A stretch of DNA of 64,000 nucleotides from Saprospiraceae bacterium (GTDB lineage: Bacteria > Bacteroidota > Bacteroidia > Chitinophagales > Saprospiraceae), in NCBI GenBank assembly GCA_020627535.1, contig JAHDGU010000011.1, positions 1 to 64,000 of the forward strand. The letters run 5' to 3'. The translations under genes were made by a program, and so were the position numbers. Of the stretch, positions 37,418 to 46,575 are shown piece after piece. Each line of letters opens with the position of its first letter. Within the stretch, counting starts at the first letter, position 1. Under the pieces are notes generated by a model. That model did no database searches, was not told the DNA's origin, and saw nothing but the letters and a program-made list of their open reading frames with translations.

Positions 37418-37598
37418 TCTTCAGATTGACTCTGTACTTGTCTACTTCACCGTCCTTGACGGTCACACTTTGACTTTGTACAAATGCGGACTTAACATGA
37501 TCCACAGATTTAGAGGCCTTGGCAACTCCTTTTGCAGTAGCGTCTTCCCAACTTTCAGATGATTCTGACAAGACTTCGATGACTTTCATGATGGCCAT
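37398..37598 (-). CDS. Dodecin family protein
   Basis: 66 residues, matching the dodecin fold in length and pattern: KVIEVLSESSESWEDATAKG, then VDHVKSAFVQSQSV and VNLKITFEVK. Dodecins form hollow 12-mers that store or buffer flavins or coenzyme A. The Trp of SSESWEDA is the flavin-stacking position. An internal ATG four codons in is also possible. It is monocistronic. Confidence 0.93.
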   Translation of the reverse strand: MAIMKVIEVLSESSESWEDATAKGVAKASKSVDHVKSAFVQSQSVTVKDGEVDKYRVNLKITFEVK

Positions 37599-37684
37599 AG
37601 TGAAATGATTGTATTTTGATGAAAATCAAAAGCTACGAAAAATCACACATTTCTACCGCTGGAATTTCCCTCGCAGCTGCAGCA

Positions 37685-40252
37685 CTACTGTACGATCAAC
37701 CATTCTGCCTGTCGTCCAGCATCAGACTGAGCGACGATCAGATACTTGCCTTTGGCATTCACTGTCACATTGGTTGATTGGCCAGGAGGCAGATCTCCAT
37801 ACTCCTGTATGACTTGACCATTTTCAGTCATTACCGATAGTCGCCATGGCACCTGATTTGCATCCCATGAGACACGTATAGCCTGATCCACTGACGCCGG
37901 ATTGGGGCTGATACGCAACATTTGGGCGACAGCCTCATCATCATCCGTAGATACGCTTCGCAAAATATTGAAATCCCAGATTCCTCGACCATGTGTCGCA
38001 AATCTCACTACGTCCTCTTCGGGGATGAACTCGACGGAGTAGTATTCCTGCACAGGAGCCGTTTCCCCGAGCATCGGAAACCAAACGCCAATCTCTCGGA
38101 TGTAGACATAAGGCCCCACATCCGTCGCAGCAAATAGCATCGTCTCGTCTGCATCTGTAGCAATCTCATGAATCACTGTGCTAGGGAGAAGCCTACTGAC
38201 ACTAGTAAAACTTTGTCCTCCGTCTTGAGACTCATAGATCGCAGGATTGCCATATCCGCTACCTGCAAACCATACCAAATCATCAGTCAGCCTCGACGCA
38301 TAAATGTCGGCACCATAAAGCCAGTGCTCTCCAGGACCATCAAAATCCGTCGTCTTAGTCCAAGTGGAACCTGCATCATCACTGGTAAAAAAGCTCCCAT
38401 CATTCATACCTACATAAAGGCGTCCGTCTTGAATCTCGCTGGCCTCTATACTACTAATCGTGGCACCACCACTATTGCTATTCCCCATGAAGTCAAATTC
38501 ATATTGCCTGTGGCTGACGTTGTAAGGAGATGTTTCTTCTGCAGTGAGTTCGATGAGATAAGAACCCGGTCCTCCGTTCATGTTACCACCTGCGATGAAA
38601 ATGGCATTGTCATCTGGATCAGGTGTCTCCTCTGTGGGATATATCCAATTGCTCGCTGGACCATTTTCTCCAATGATGCTGAAGTTACTAGAGGGACCAT
38701 CTGTCCTGGGATTGTGATAATACTGGACACTGCCAAATGGATAGAGGATCCAGAGGCTTTGCCCTCCACGCGAAAATGCGTAGTGACCATAGTCCCCAGA
38801 TATCACCTGATCGAATGTCACTGTACCGTCCTCCTGTCCAAATTGCGTCACTTGATGCCCTTGATCTTGCGTACCGCCATAGATGTATCTGCGATCCAAT
38901 GGATCTGTGACGACGTCATAAAACTGTCCTATGTTCAGACCGTCCTTTCCGATATTGGAAGTTGCTGTAAACTGATCGAAGGAAAGATGTAGACCACCAT
39001 GATTGGCAAAGAGGGCAAATGGTGTCGACTCATTGAGAAAAAAAGTACGGATATCCATCATATCTGCGTGCAGCTTGCTGATATCTCCGTAGTATTCCCA
39101 CCATCTATTGATCGGATCAAATCGATCACCTCCATCTACACTTCTAAATGCATCCACAGCGCCCATGGCTAAGATCTCTGGATCAGTGGGCCATACGGCA
39201 ATCCCTGTTTGCCAGCTACTCTCTCGGAGATCATCCACATAGACCCAAGTCCGTGCCGTATCATCTGAGCGATAAATAGACGTGCGGTCTGCCAAGATGT
39301 AAAGTGTCAGACCATCTTCAGTGAGTGCACCTTCGAGGTCTCGGTAGTCGCCAGGAGGCAAGCCCTCTTCTGAGGTAATGAGAGTGGCTTGATTGCCCTC
39401 TAGGATGTATGCTTGATCTTGTCCATGCCATACCATAGCGATGGTTTCACTGGGATCGACCCATAGGCTAGAGTAGTTGCGTGCAGGCCAGAAATCGATG
39501 TCGTGATCCAGTGTCAAGATTCTCTGAAAACTCAACCCCTCATCTCCTGAGTGAAAAATCTGAATACGACTATTGTCAACTTGATTGACCCAAGTAAAGA
39601 CCATGTAGTAAAGGTCAGTGCCCCTACGCCGCAGTCTGCGGGCTTGGCCCCACTCACTATCAAAATCGAGACCATCACACAGCTTCCAACTTGCTCCTTG
39701 ATCATCACTGTATCTGAGTCGCTTTCCTGTTGCTGTAAAAATCCGATGGCTACCATCTTCTTTGATGATACCTTCAACGACATCGGTATTGAATCTCAAA
39801 TCCTCGTTGAGTGGTGTCCACTGCTCTCCAAATAGGTCGCCTTTCCAGATGGTCCCACCGCCCGACACGCCATAGATCGTCAGCTCCTCATCACCCATGA
39901 ATGTCACGGATGCCAGATTACCGGCTTGATTGGAACTACCTCGCTCCTCCCATATTCCTTTGAGGCGGCCTTGTGCCAAGGACTCTTCCACTTCACGTGT
40001 GGGATTTTCTCGGAGGATAGCGCGTTGCTTGTGGATTTTTTCGAGCTCTTGTCGATTGATACTTTTCCAGTCGATGCCAGGCGCAGCTCTATGTATCATT
40101 TCGAGCCAGGCCTCGCGGGCTTCAGACTTACCTTCCTCTTCCTGATCACTCAAGACTATCGTGGTCGGTGCAGGCATGTCTGTAGTAGGGCTCTGTTGAC
40201 AAGCTCCTAGGAGGATCGTGGCTGTCGCCAAAATGTAGGTATATCTCTTCAT
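37685..40252 (-). CDS. BNR/sortilin-type beta-propeller protein with type A T9SS sorting domain
   Basis: 855 residues from the ATG at 40252. The leader MKRYTYILATATILLGACQQ has a lipobox (Cys18). The bulk is glycosyl-hydrolase-like BNR/VPS10 beta-propeller repeats (SDDQGASW, FTSDDAGSTW, ESQDGGQSF), as in sialidase or xyloglucanase-like photosystem-type propellers, without an identifiable catalytic set. The last 80 residues are a T9SS type A domain (LRISPNPASVDQAIRVSW ... GKYLIV). A lipobox together with a T9SS domain is unusual. Downstream of the symporter by 123 bp; the link to galactoside use is uncertain. Confidence 0.85.
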   Translation of the reverse strand: MKRYTYILATATILLGACQQSPTTDMPAPTTIVLSDQEEEGKSEAREAWLEMIHRAAPGIDWKSINRQELEKIHKQRAILRENPTREVEESLAQGRLKGIWEERGSSNQAGNLASVTFMGDEELTIYGVSGGGTIWKGDLFGEQWTPLNEDLRFNTDVVEGIIKEDGSHRIFTATGKRLRYSDDQGASWKLCDGLDFDSEWGQARRLRRRGTDLYYMVFTWVNQVDNSRIQIFHSGDEGLSFQRILTLDHDIDFWPARNYSSLWVDPSETIAMVWHGQDQAYILEGNQATLITSEEGLPPGDYRDLEGALTEDGLTLYILADRTSIYRSDDTARTWVYVDDLRESSWQTGIAVWPTDPEILAMGAVDAFRSVDGGDRFDPINRWWEYYGDISKLHADMMDIRTFFLNESTPFALFANHGGLHLSFDQFTATSNIGKDGLNIGQFYDVVTDPLDRRYIYGGTQDQGHQVTQFGQEDGTVTFDQVISGDYGHYAFSRGGQSLWILYPFGSVQYYHNPRTDGPSSNFSIIGENGPASNWIYPTEETPDPDDNAIFIAGGNMNGGPGSYLIELTAEETSPYNVSHRQYEFDFMGNSNSGGATISSIEASEIQDGRLYVGMNDGSFFTSDDAGSTWTKTTDFDGPGEHWLYGADIYASRLTDDLVWFAGSGYGNPAIYESQDGGQSFTSVSRLLPSTVIHEIATDADETMLFAATDVGPYVYIREIGVWFPMLGETAPVQEYYSVEFIPEEDVVRFATHGRGIWDFNILRSVSTDDDEAVAQMLRISPNPASVDQAIRVSWDANQVPWRLSVMTENGQVIQEYGDLPPGQSTNVTVNAKGKYLIVAQSDAGRQAEWLIVQ
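40220..40234 (+). repeat. Dispersed word, site 10 (GGCTGTCGCCAAAAT)
   Basis: One change (T to G). Antisense to the signal-peptide codons of the propeller gene, encoding Ile-Leu-Ala-Thr-Ala. Confidence 0.6.
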
Positions 40253-40375
40253 GGCAGTGAAATTTTCAAACAAACTGAGCTCGATGCTAAGGACGTGAAA
40301 ATTACGGATTTCGCTGTTTATCTGTACGAAACTCGCTGCACTTACTTCAAGTGGCAGGCCAGAGCGACAAAAGGT

Positions 40376-41941
40376 TTACCTCAACCAGTACAATATGCCG
40401 AATATCAATGCCGCCAGCAACACCATTTGATACTTATAGTTGGCATACCACGGTAAGCCTTCTGTGCCCTCTGAAATGTATCTCGGCTCAAATGTCAGCT
40501 GGTCGATCTGGCTAGCGGTCGGAGGTTCTGTAAGGAGACTGACTACCAAGAAAATAATCGCACTCACAAGGACCATAACACCCACATTCATGGTGTAGTG
40601 CAAAGACCATAAGCCTAATTCACCTAAGATGAAGAGTAGAATACCAATGGCCGTACCGAGCAGTAAGGTCCAAAAAGCACCTGGTCCATTAGCTCTCTTG
40701 AAGAATACACCGATCAAAAATATCACAGCGATAGGCGGCACGATGATCGAGAACATCTGCTGGAGATAGCCCCAGAGTCCTTTGAAATGCTGAATTTGTG
40801 GCGCCCAAAGTGCAGCGATCAGCATGAATATCACCGTAGCGATCCGACCATAGTTTGCCGTTTGTTTCTCTGTAATATGCGGATAATTGGGCTTGATAAA
40901 ATCCATAACTACAAGAGTCGAGCTACTATTGAGGGCACTGTCCACACTTGACATAATTGCAGAGACGAGTCCGGCCAGCACAAGTCCTATCATTCCTACG
41001 GGAAGGACTTCAGTGACAAGCAAAGGAAAAACATCATCGCCATTCTTCAAGCCAGGATATAAACTCACAGCCATCGCTCCCGGAAATACCATGATGAAGA
41101 GAGGAACGATTTTAAGAAATCCTGCAAGGATCACACCCCATCGAGCGCTATTGAGATCTTTAGCGCCCAGCACACGCTGAACGATATATTGATTGGTGGA
41201 CCAATACCAAAAACCCAAGAATGGAACACCCATGATCAAACCCGGCCAAGGAATAGCGGGATCATCCATAGGTCGGATCACTGAAAAATGATTCTCCGGC
41301 ACTGAAGCCACGACATTTTTCCATGAAAAATCAAGCTCCTTGAAAAGTAAATAGCTCATAACGGTGCAGCCTACTATAAGTATAATCGCCTGGATGGAAT
41401 CTGTATACACTACAGCCTTCAATCCCCCAAATGCGGTGTACAGTCCTGCAATACATGCTAGGACTATGGCGATCACCCATAGTTTTGAATCTGGCAAGAA
41501 TTTTTGAATCACTAGTGAACCAGCGTATAAGGCTCCTGCCGTCTCGATCACAATGGTGCTAAAAATCGTCACACCAGAAAAAAACAGTTGTGATCTTCGA
41601 TCAAAGCGCTTCTCAAGATACTCAGGTATCGTGGTTATTCGATTTTTCAGATAGAGTGGAACGAATATGAGTGCTGCAATTATCAATGGGATTCCAGACA
41701 TCCACTCGTATACGCTGTCGACTATACCCGTCATATATGCCGCACCAGAGAGTCCGATGATCGTCGAACTTGATATATTGGAAGCAAAAAGCGAGAGACC
41801 AATAAGCCCCCAACCAAAACTACGCCCTCCAAGGAATAGATCCTCACCAGTCTTAGTTGTCCTGGAAATATAAAATCCTATCAGAAGTACCACAACAAAA
41901 TAACCGACGACAATACCTATATCAATGCTGGAAATGTTCAT
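40376..41941 (-). CDS. SSS-family sodium/sugar symporter (SglT-like)
   Basis: 521 residues with 13-14 predicted membrane helices. Sodium:solute symporter features include ISRTTKTGEDLFLGGRSFGW, IPEYLEKRFDRRSQLF, TAFGGLKAVVYTD and SAIMSSVDSALNSSSTL (the Na+-binding helix 8 region). The overall length and FWYWSTNQYIVQRVLGAK block resemble SglT sugar carriers. It lies 8 bp after the alpha-galactosidase gene, so it probably brings galactosides or galactose into the cytoplasm with Na+. Confidence 0.9.
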   Translation of the reverse strand: MNISSIDIGIVVGYFVVVLLIGFYISRTTKTGEDLFLGGRSFGWGLIGLSLFASNISSSTIIGLSGAAYMTGIVDSVYEWMSGIPLIIAALIFVPLYLKNRITTIPEYLEKRFDRRSQLFFSGVTIFSTIVIETAGALYAGSLVIQKFLPDSKLWVIAIVLACIAGLYTAFGGLKAVVYTDSIQAIILIVGCTVMSYLLFKELDFSWKNVVASVPENHFSVIRPMDDPAIPWPGLIMGVPFLGFWYWSTNQYIVQRVLGAKDLNSARWGVILAGFLKIVPLFIMVFPGAMAVSLYPGLKNGDDVFPLLVTEVLPVGMIGLVLAGLVSAIMSSVDSALNSSSTLVVMDFIKPNYPHITEKQTANYGRIATVIFMLIAALWAPQIQHFKGLWGYLQQMFSIIVPPIAVIFLIGVFFKRANGPGAFWTLLLGTAIGILLFILGELGLWSLHYTMNVGVMVLVSAIIFLVVSLLTEPPTASQIDQLTFEPRYISEGTEGLPWYANYKYQMVLLAALIFGILYWLR

Positions 41942-41949
41942 AGAGACTA

Positions 41950-43698
41950 TTAGATTCTTTGGTAGAGTGAAATGATACCACTTGCTGGCACAGATATAGA
42001 AGTAAGAGCATCAAGGGAAATCTCAGCTTGAGTAATCGTCTGCCCCATACAGTCCTGCACATGAAGGAGGAGCTCCACAGACTCTTGGACATTTTTCAAT
42101 ATGATAGAACCTGACATTTTGCCATTGATCAATTTCACAGTGGAGCGACTCGATAGATCCAGGTCCACTACAACATCAGCATAGACACCCACCAACTCTT
42201 TCATGGCATCATAGGCTCTCAGGATAGGATAATTTTCACTTGGACCTTCTGGACAAAACTGAGCATGCATCAACACCTCCTGATGATCTAACCAAAACCT
42301 CGTATAGAATTTGATCATCTTCACATGATCATCTGGCAGCTCTCGCAAACGCACTGAAATCTGAGGAACCGAAAACAGGATATTATTGAATTGAAGCGCA
42401 GCCACCTCTACTTGACTATTATAGTCCCAGGTAATCATATCACTATGGACTGCATCGTCCCCACATAGCAATCGCACATCAGTGGTACGAACCCGATTGA
42501 GCACTGCATCATTGGGGCAATCAAATGCTCTGAACATGTTGCCCAATAGTCTTAGATAGGGATTGATATAAGCTTGCCGAAACTCAATTAACACTTCCGA
42601 ATTAACCTCTATCAGTGCTTTCCTGATATCCTGAATCAATAGGGCTACAGCTTCTTGTATTGACTCCAGCTCTCTATCCGGATTGTTGCCAAATCCTGTC
42701 TCAGGATATGTCTTAAAATCATCAATAAAATCTAGTTTGAATCCATCAATATTCCAGCTCTGACAAGCCTGCATATATTTTGATACCAAGTATTGACGTA
42801 CTTCTTTATATCTCGGGTCAAAGACAGGTGCCCAATGATGATTTTCTGTGAGAAATTTCCCTCGAAATAGTTTGTAAGCTTCAGACTTTTTCCCACAAAA
42901 TGGGACGCTGTACCAAAGCATCACGGACATACCTAGGGCGTGCACCTCGTCCACAAAATTTGCCATCTGAGGGATGCGCTCTGGAAGCCAATCACCTGTA
43001 AAGTCATAGCCTCGGGCATCATCCAGAGTCTGCCAGCCATCATCGACGATGATCGTGCTATAACCCATGCTACTAGCAATACGACACTCCTCCAAGAGTT
43101 CTTGAGGCTCCAAACTCTGATGATAGGAGTACCAAGTACTATAGACAGGACCAAATGCCCCGGCGGGTGGTCGCATGACTTCAGGTCGAACACGGGATGC
43201 CAGCCACTCCGCTCCAGCCTCAATGGCGCGAGAGAAAGATACATCACCATAATCTAGTCTGATGTGACAATCATACGTATTACTATGAGAGTGCAGAAGG
43301 CTAGGAAAGCACAGCTTAATATAGGCTTGACTGTCCTCCTCTCTGATAGAAAACTCCACATTAAGTTGGTGGATCATTTCATCGCAGCATAAGGTCAAGA
43401 TGTTTTGATCATGATGATCATATAGACAAATGATAGGAGCATGGGTAGAAATACTTGACTGCAGAACTGGTGCTTCCCAATCCGCTCTCAGTCTTTTATC
43501 CATATCTATATCTGGTGCCCAAAGGCCTTTTACTGAAGGTGCCGCAATTTTCCAAGTGACTATCACATCACTTGTAGATGGATTGCTTCCCTGCAGTCGA
43601 TATAATTTATCGCGTGCTATGGTTACGATCTCAAGCCCTTTTCCCTGGATCAATTCTGGCTCATTGCCTATGACTCTCTTTCTATCTACTACTTGCAT
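41950..43698 (-). CDS. GH36-type alpha-galactosidase
   Basis: 582 residues. An N-terminal beta-sandwich (about 1-165) precedes the TIM barrel. Barrel features are YSTWYSYHQSL, STIIVDDGWQT, SVMLWYSVPFCG and the nucleophile block DGFKLDFIDD (Asp323 expected). AFDCPNDAVLNRVRTTD probably holds the acid/base Asp. No signal peptide is visible, so it should act in the cytoplasm. It removes alpha-linked galactose from raffinose-like or melibiose-like sugars; substrate inferred. It lies 9 bp after the beta-galactosidase gene. Confidence 0.85.
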   Translation of the reverse strand: MQVVDRKRVIGNEPELIQGKGLEIVTIARDKLYRLQGSNPSTSDVIVTWKIAAPSVKGLWAPDIDMDKRLRADWEAPVLQSSISTHAPIICLYDHHDQNILTLCCDEMIHQLNVEFSIREEDSQAYIKLCFPSLLHSHSNTYDCHIRLDYGDVSFSRAIEAGAEWLASRVRPEVMRPPAGAFGPVYSTWYSYHQSLEPQELLEECRIASSMGYSTIIVDDGWQTLDDARGYDFTGDWLPERIPQMANFVDEVHALGMSVMLWYSVPFCGKKSEAYKLFRGKFLTENHHWAPVFDPRYKEVRQYLVSKYMQACQSWNIDGFKLDFIDDFKTYPETGFGNNPDRELESIQEAVALLIQDIRKALIEVNSEVLIEFRQAYINPYLRLLGNMFRAFDCPNDAVLNRVRTTDVRLLCGDDAVHSDMITWDYNSQVEVAALQFNNILFSVPQISVRLRELPDDHVKMIKFYTRFWLDHQEVLMHAQFCPEGPSENYPILRAYDAMKELVGVYADVVVDLDLSSRSTVKLINGKMSGSIILKNVQESVELLLHVQDCMGQTITQAEISLDALTSISVPASGIISLYQRI

Positions 43699-43707
43699 AT
43701 GAATTCC

Positions 43708-46575
43708 TTAAGAGAACTGAAGCTTTAATCGATGATGAGACCTTTGATTTAAATACTGCTCAAGAGGTCTTGCTCCCCAAGAATCTGTACCTCCTACGCC
43801 CATATGAAAAAGGTCGATGCACAAATAATATCCATAAAGGCATGAATCAATATCCGAAAAACGCAAGTCTCCCCGAGTCTGTTGACTCATTGCCGAAGGA
43901 TGAAAGTGCGTAAAACTAAATTCGAAAGTGCTGTTCGCAGCAATTCGGCAGCGTTCTTGTCCAGAAAATATTAGATCCAATGTTTCCACTCCTATCCGAT
44001 GACCATATTCTTGTGCTGCAATATAGGATGACATTTGCGTAGGGTCAAGATGATGCCAATCAATCCAGGTCGCTGCATGGCGGTCAGAATAGTTTTCTCT
44101 TGGCCCTTTTCCCCAATACTTGATAGAATTCAACTCATCACTCAACTTGAGGAGAAGACCAATACGAGGCACATCAAGGCGATTGTTTGAGAGCTGAAGC
44201 TCAAACGAATAATTCACAATTCCTTCATCATCCCTTAGTTGAGTAGTGATTTCACCTAGCTCCGATCGATGAAGCATGGAATGAGTATCGAGAAGATCTA
44301 TTTGAGTCTGCCATCCAGGCTCATGACACGCACCATACAGTCGGTAATAATCATATCCCATATCATTATCTACAGGAGCCCTCCAAAAACAAAATTCTGA
44401 AGACTCGATCATCTTGAGTCCAGACTTCGCAATGACCAATGAATGGCTGGTATGACTCTGCGTACCAAGAACGACACCGGGCGGGTCGGATTCTTGAGGA
44501 CATAAAGACTCGTGGGCATGCGCCAAGACGAACTGTTCGTGACCATGATGAAAGTGAGAGTCATCATATACATCTACCTTCAAAAATTGAGACGCAGCCA
44601 GGGCCTCTGCAAAAGCAGAGAGATCAATCATAGTCTCTTGCCTAGCTGGGATTGTTACAATCATTTTTTCTGATGACGTACCATGACATTTGGATGTAAA
44701 TCCAAGGACAAGCGCCACATCGATCGACTTAAATTGATATAGACTGCGTAGATGCAAGGTGTGCTGCTCAAGTCGAATTTGCAGTGGTTGGTAGCAATAC
44801 TGAAGTTCGTAGTATGTCGGATGCAAATGTCTATCAGGATCAACAATCCCGTTGAGACAAAAATTGGCATCACTAGGAAGATTTTTCCCGTAGTGCCCTC
44901 CATAGCAATAGCTGCGATCATCTTTAGCTCTCAGACCTTGGTCGCACCAGTCCCACACAAAACCTCCTTGCAGGGTATCATGTCGATTAATCACTGCCCA
45001 ATAATCACTAAAGTTGCCAAGACTATTTCCCATGGCGTGGGCATACTCACACATGATGAGTGGCTTGCTGAAGGCCTTTGCTTGTGCATAGTGCTCAATG
45101 TCCTCAATACTTGGATACATCGGACAATAAATATCTGTCATCTCGTCTGCAGACGCCTGCTCATACTGAATAGGTCTGGATGGATCCACTCCCTTCAACC
45201 ACTTATATGCAGAGATAAAATTGACCCCGTATCCTGCCTCATTTCCTAGTGACCAGATCACAACGGAGCTGTGATTTTTGGATCTGTGATACATATTGCG
45301 CACTCGATGTAGGTGAGCCGCTTGCCATGCTGGATCCTTTGCTAGACTCTCTTGGCCATATCCCATTCCATGGCTTTCTATATTGGCCTCATCTACAAGA
45401 AGAAGACCGTATTCATCACAGAGCTGATACCATCTTCGATGATTGGGATAATGACTGTTGCGAACAGCGTTGATATGTGCGGCTTTGATCAGCGCAATGT
45501 CCTCGAGCATGCTTTTTTCATCAATCACGTGCCCTTGAGCCGCACTGTGCTCATGTCTATTGACACCTTTAATCGTTAGGTACTGGCCATTGAACTCGAG
45601 CAGTCCATCAGCAATTTCAACACGTCTAAATCCTACACGAAATGTGTAGTTGAGCTTGGATCCAGCAAAGTGCAGCGAAATATCAAGTCGATACAGTGTA
45701 GGAATCTCAGGCGACCATGGTGTGACCTTGAGCACAGGGCTATCGAGACGGCAGTTTTGACCGAGAATTATATCATGACAGCTGTGACATATATTCCCTT
45801 GGCCATCTTTCAAAACCACTTCCACATCGACACCATCCATCTCAGACTCCAATAATATGTCAATGCTCAAAGTCCCACGCCCCTCCTCCCAGTCAGCATC
45901 TATGCAGATATCAGCTAGTCCCCATAGAGGCTGCTGCCAAACGTACACTTCCCTCTCGACACCACTAAGCCTCCAAAAATCTTGACACTCGAGATAGGAA
46001 CCATCACACCATCTGAAGATCAATAAATCCACAAGGCAATTCCCCTCCTTGACATATTGCGTAATATCTATCTCTGGCTCTGTCTTGGAATCTTGATGGT
46101 AAGCAACAAATTGCCTGTCAATAAAAATGTATATGGCCGCTCTTGGCGCTCCTATATGAAGAATGCTTTTTTCATCCGCAGGGCATCTATGACTTATTCT
46201 TTTTCTGAGATGCGCACATTCGTTGTTCGCAGGAACATGTGGGGGATTCTTGTCAAACTCATATCGGTCATTGACATAGATCGGATCACCATAGCCATGT
46301 AGCTGAAAATTAGCCGGGAGATCAAGAAGACTCATATCATCGTCACAGCAGGCAATGCACGATTGCAAAGTATCCTGAGGGCTTATCGCAAAATACCTCA
46401 TAAGCCAAGCCCGAGAAATATCCTCTAACATGGAAGATCGAAACCAATCCGCGTGAGAAATCTGATCATTTTCCCGAAAGGGACTAAAAAAAGCTCTTGG
46501 CGGTCGTACGCCAACTGAAAATATAGCCGGATCCTCTAAAAATGACAGAGATGGTATATGAAGATTGTTCCTCAT
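43708..46575 (-). CDS. GH2 beta-galactosidase (LacZ-like)
   Basis: 955 residues with the five-domain LacZ order: sugar-binding jelly roll, two immunoglobulin-like domains, TIM barrel (about 330-620) and a C-terminal small-chain domain. The barrel has VNRHEHSAAQGHVIDE, the acid/base Glu446 in WSLGNEAGYG and the nucleophile Glu510 in MCEYAHAMGNS. No signal peptide is visible, so hydrolysis of lactose-like beta-galactosides is expected in the cytoplasm. Its start overlaps the VCBS gene's stop by 4 bp. It has an unusually Cys/His-rich N-terminal half. Confidence 0.93.
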   Translation of the reverse strand: MRNNLHIPSLSFLEDPAIFSVGVRPPRAFFSPFRENDQISHADWFRSSMLEDISRAWLMRYFAISPQDTLQSCIACCDDDMSLLDLPANFQLHGYGDPIYVNDRYEFDKNPPHVPANNECAHLRKRISHRCPADEKSILHIGAPRAAIYIFIDRQFVAYHQDSKTEPEIDITQYVKEGNCLVDLLIFRWCDGSYLECQDFWRLSGVEREVYVWQQPLWGLADICIDADWEEGRGTLSIDILLESEMDGVDVEVVLKDGQGNICHSCHDIILGQNCRLDSPVLKVTPWSPEIPTLYRLDISLHFAGSKLNYTFRVGFRRVEIADGLLEFNGQYLTIKGVNRHEHSAAQGHVIDEKSMLEDIALIKAAHINAVRNSHYPNHRRWYQLCDEYGLLLVDEANIESHGMGYGQESLAKDPAWQAAHLHRVRNMYHRSKNHSSVVIWSLGNEAGYGVNFISAYKWLKGVDPSRPIQYEQASADEMTDIYCPMYPSIEDIEHYAQAKAFSKPLIMCEYAHAMGNSLGNFSDYWAVINRHDTLQGGFVWDWCDQGLRAKDDRSYCYGGHYGKNLPSDANFCLNGIVDPDRHLHPTYYELQYCYQPLQIRLEQHTLHLRSLYQFKSIDVALVLGFTSKCHGTSSEKMIVTIPARQETMIDLSAFAEALAASQFLKVDVYDDSHFHHGHEQFVLAHAHESLCPQESDPPGVVLGTQSHTSHSLVIAKSGLKMIESSEFCFWRAPVDNDMGYDYYRLYGACHEPGWQTQIDLLDTHSMLHRSELGEITTQLRDDEGIVNYSFELQLSNNRLDVPRIGLLLKLSDELNSIKYWGKGPRENYSDRHAATWIDWHHLDPTQMSSYIAAQEYGHRIGVETLDLIFSGQERCRIAANSTFEFSFTHFHPSAMSQQTRGDLRFSDIDSCLYGYYLCIDLFHMGVGGTDSWGARPLEQYLNQRSHHRLKLQFS

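Noticed and set aside
38168-38992. 274-codon + strand frame inside the propeller gene
   Set aside because: Antisense shadow of the BNR repeats; no start context or protein features.
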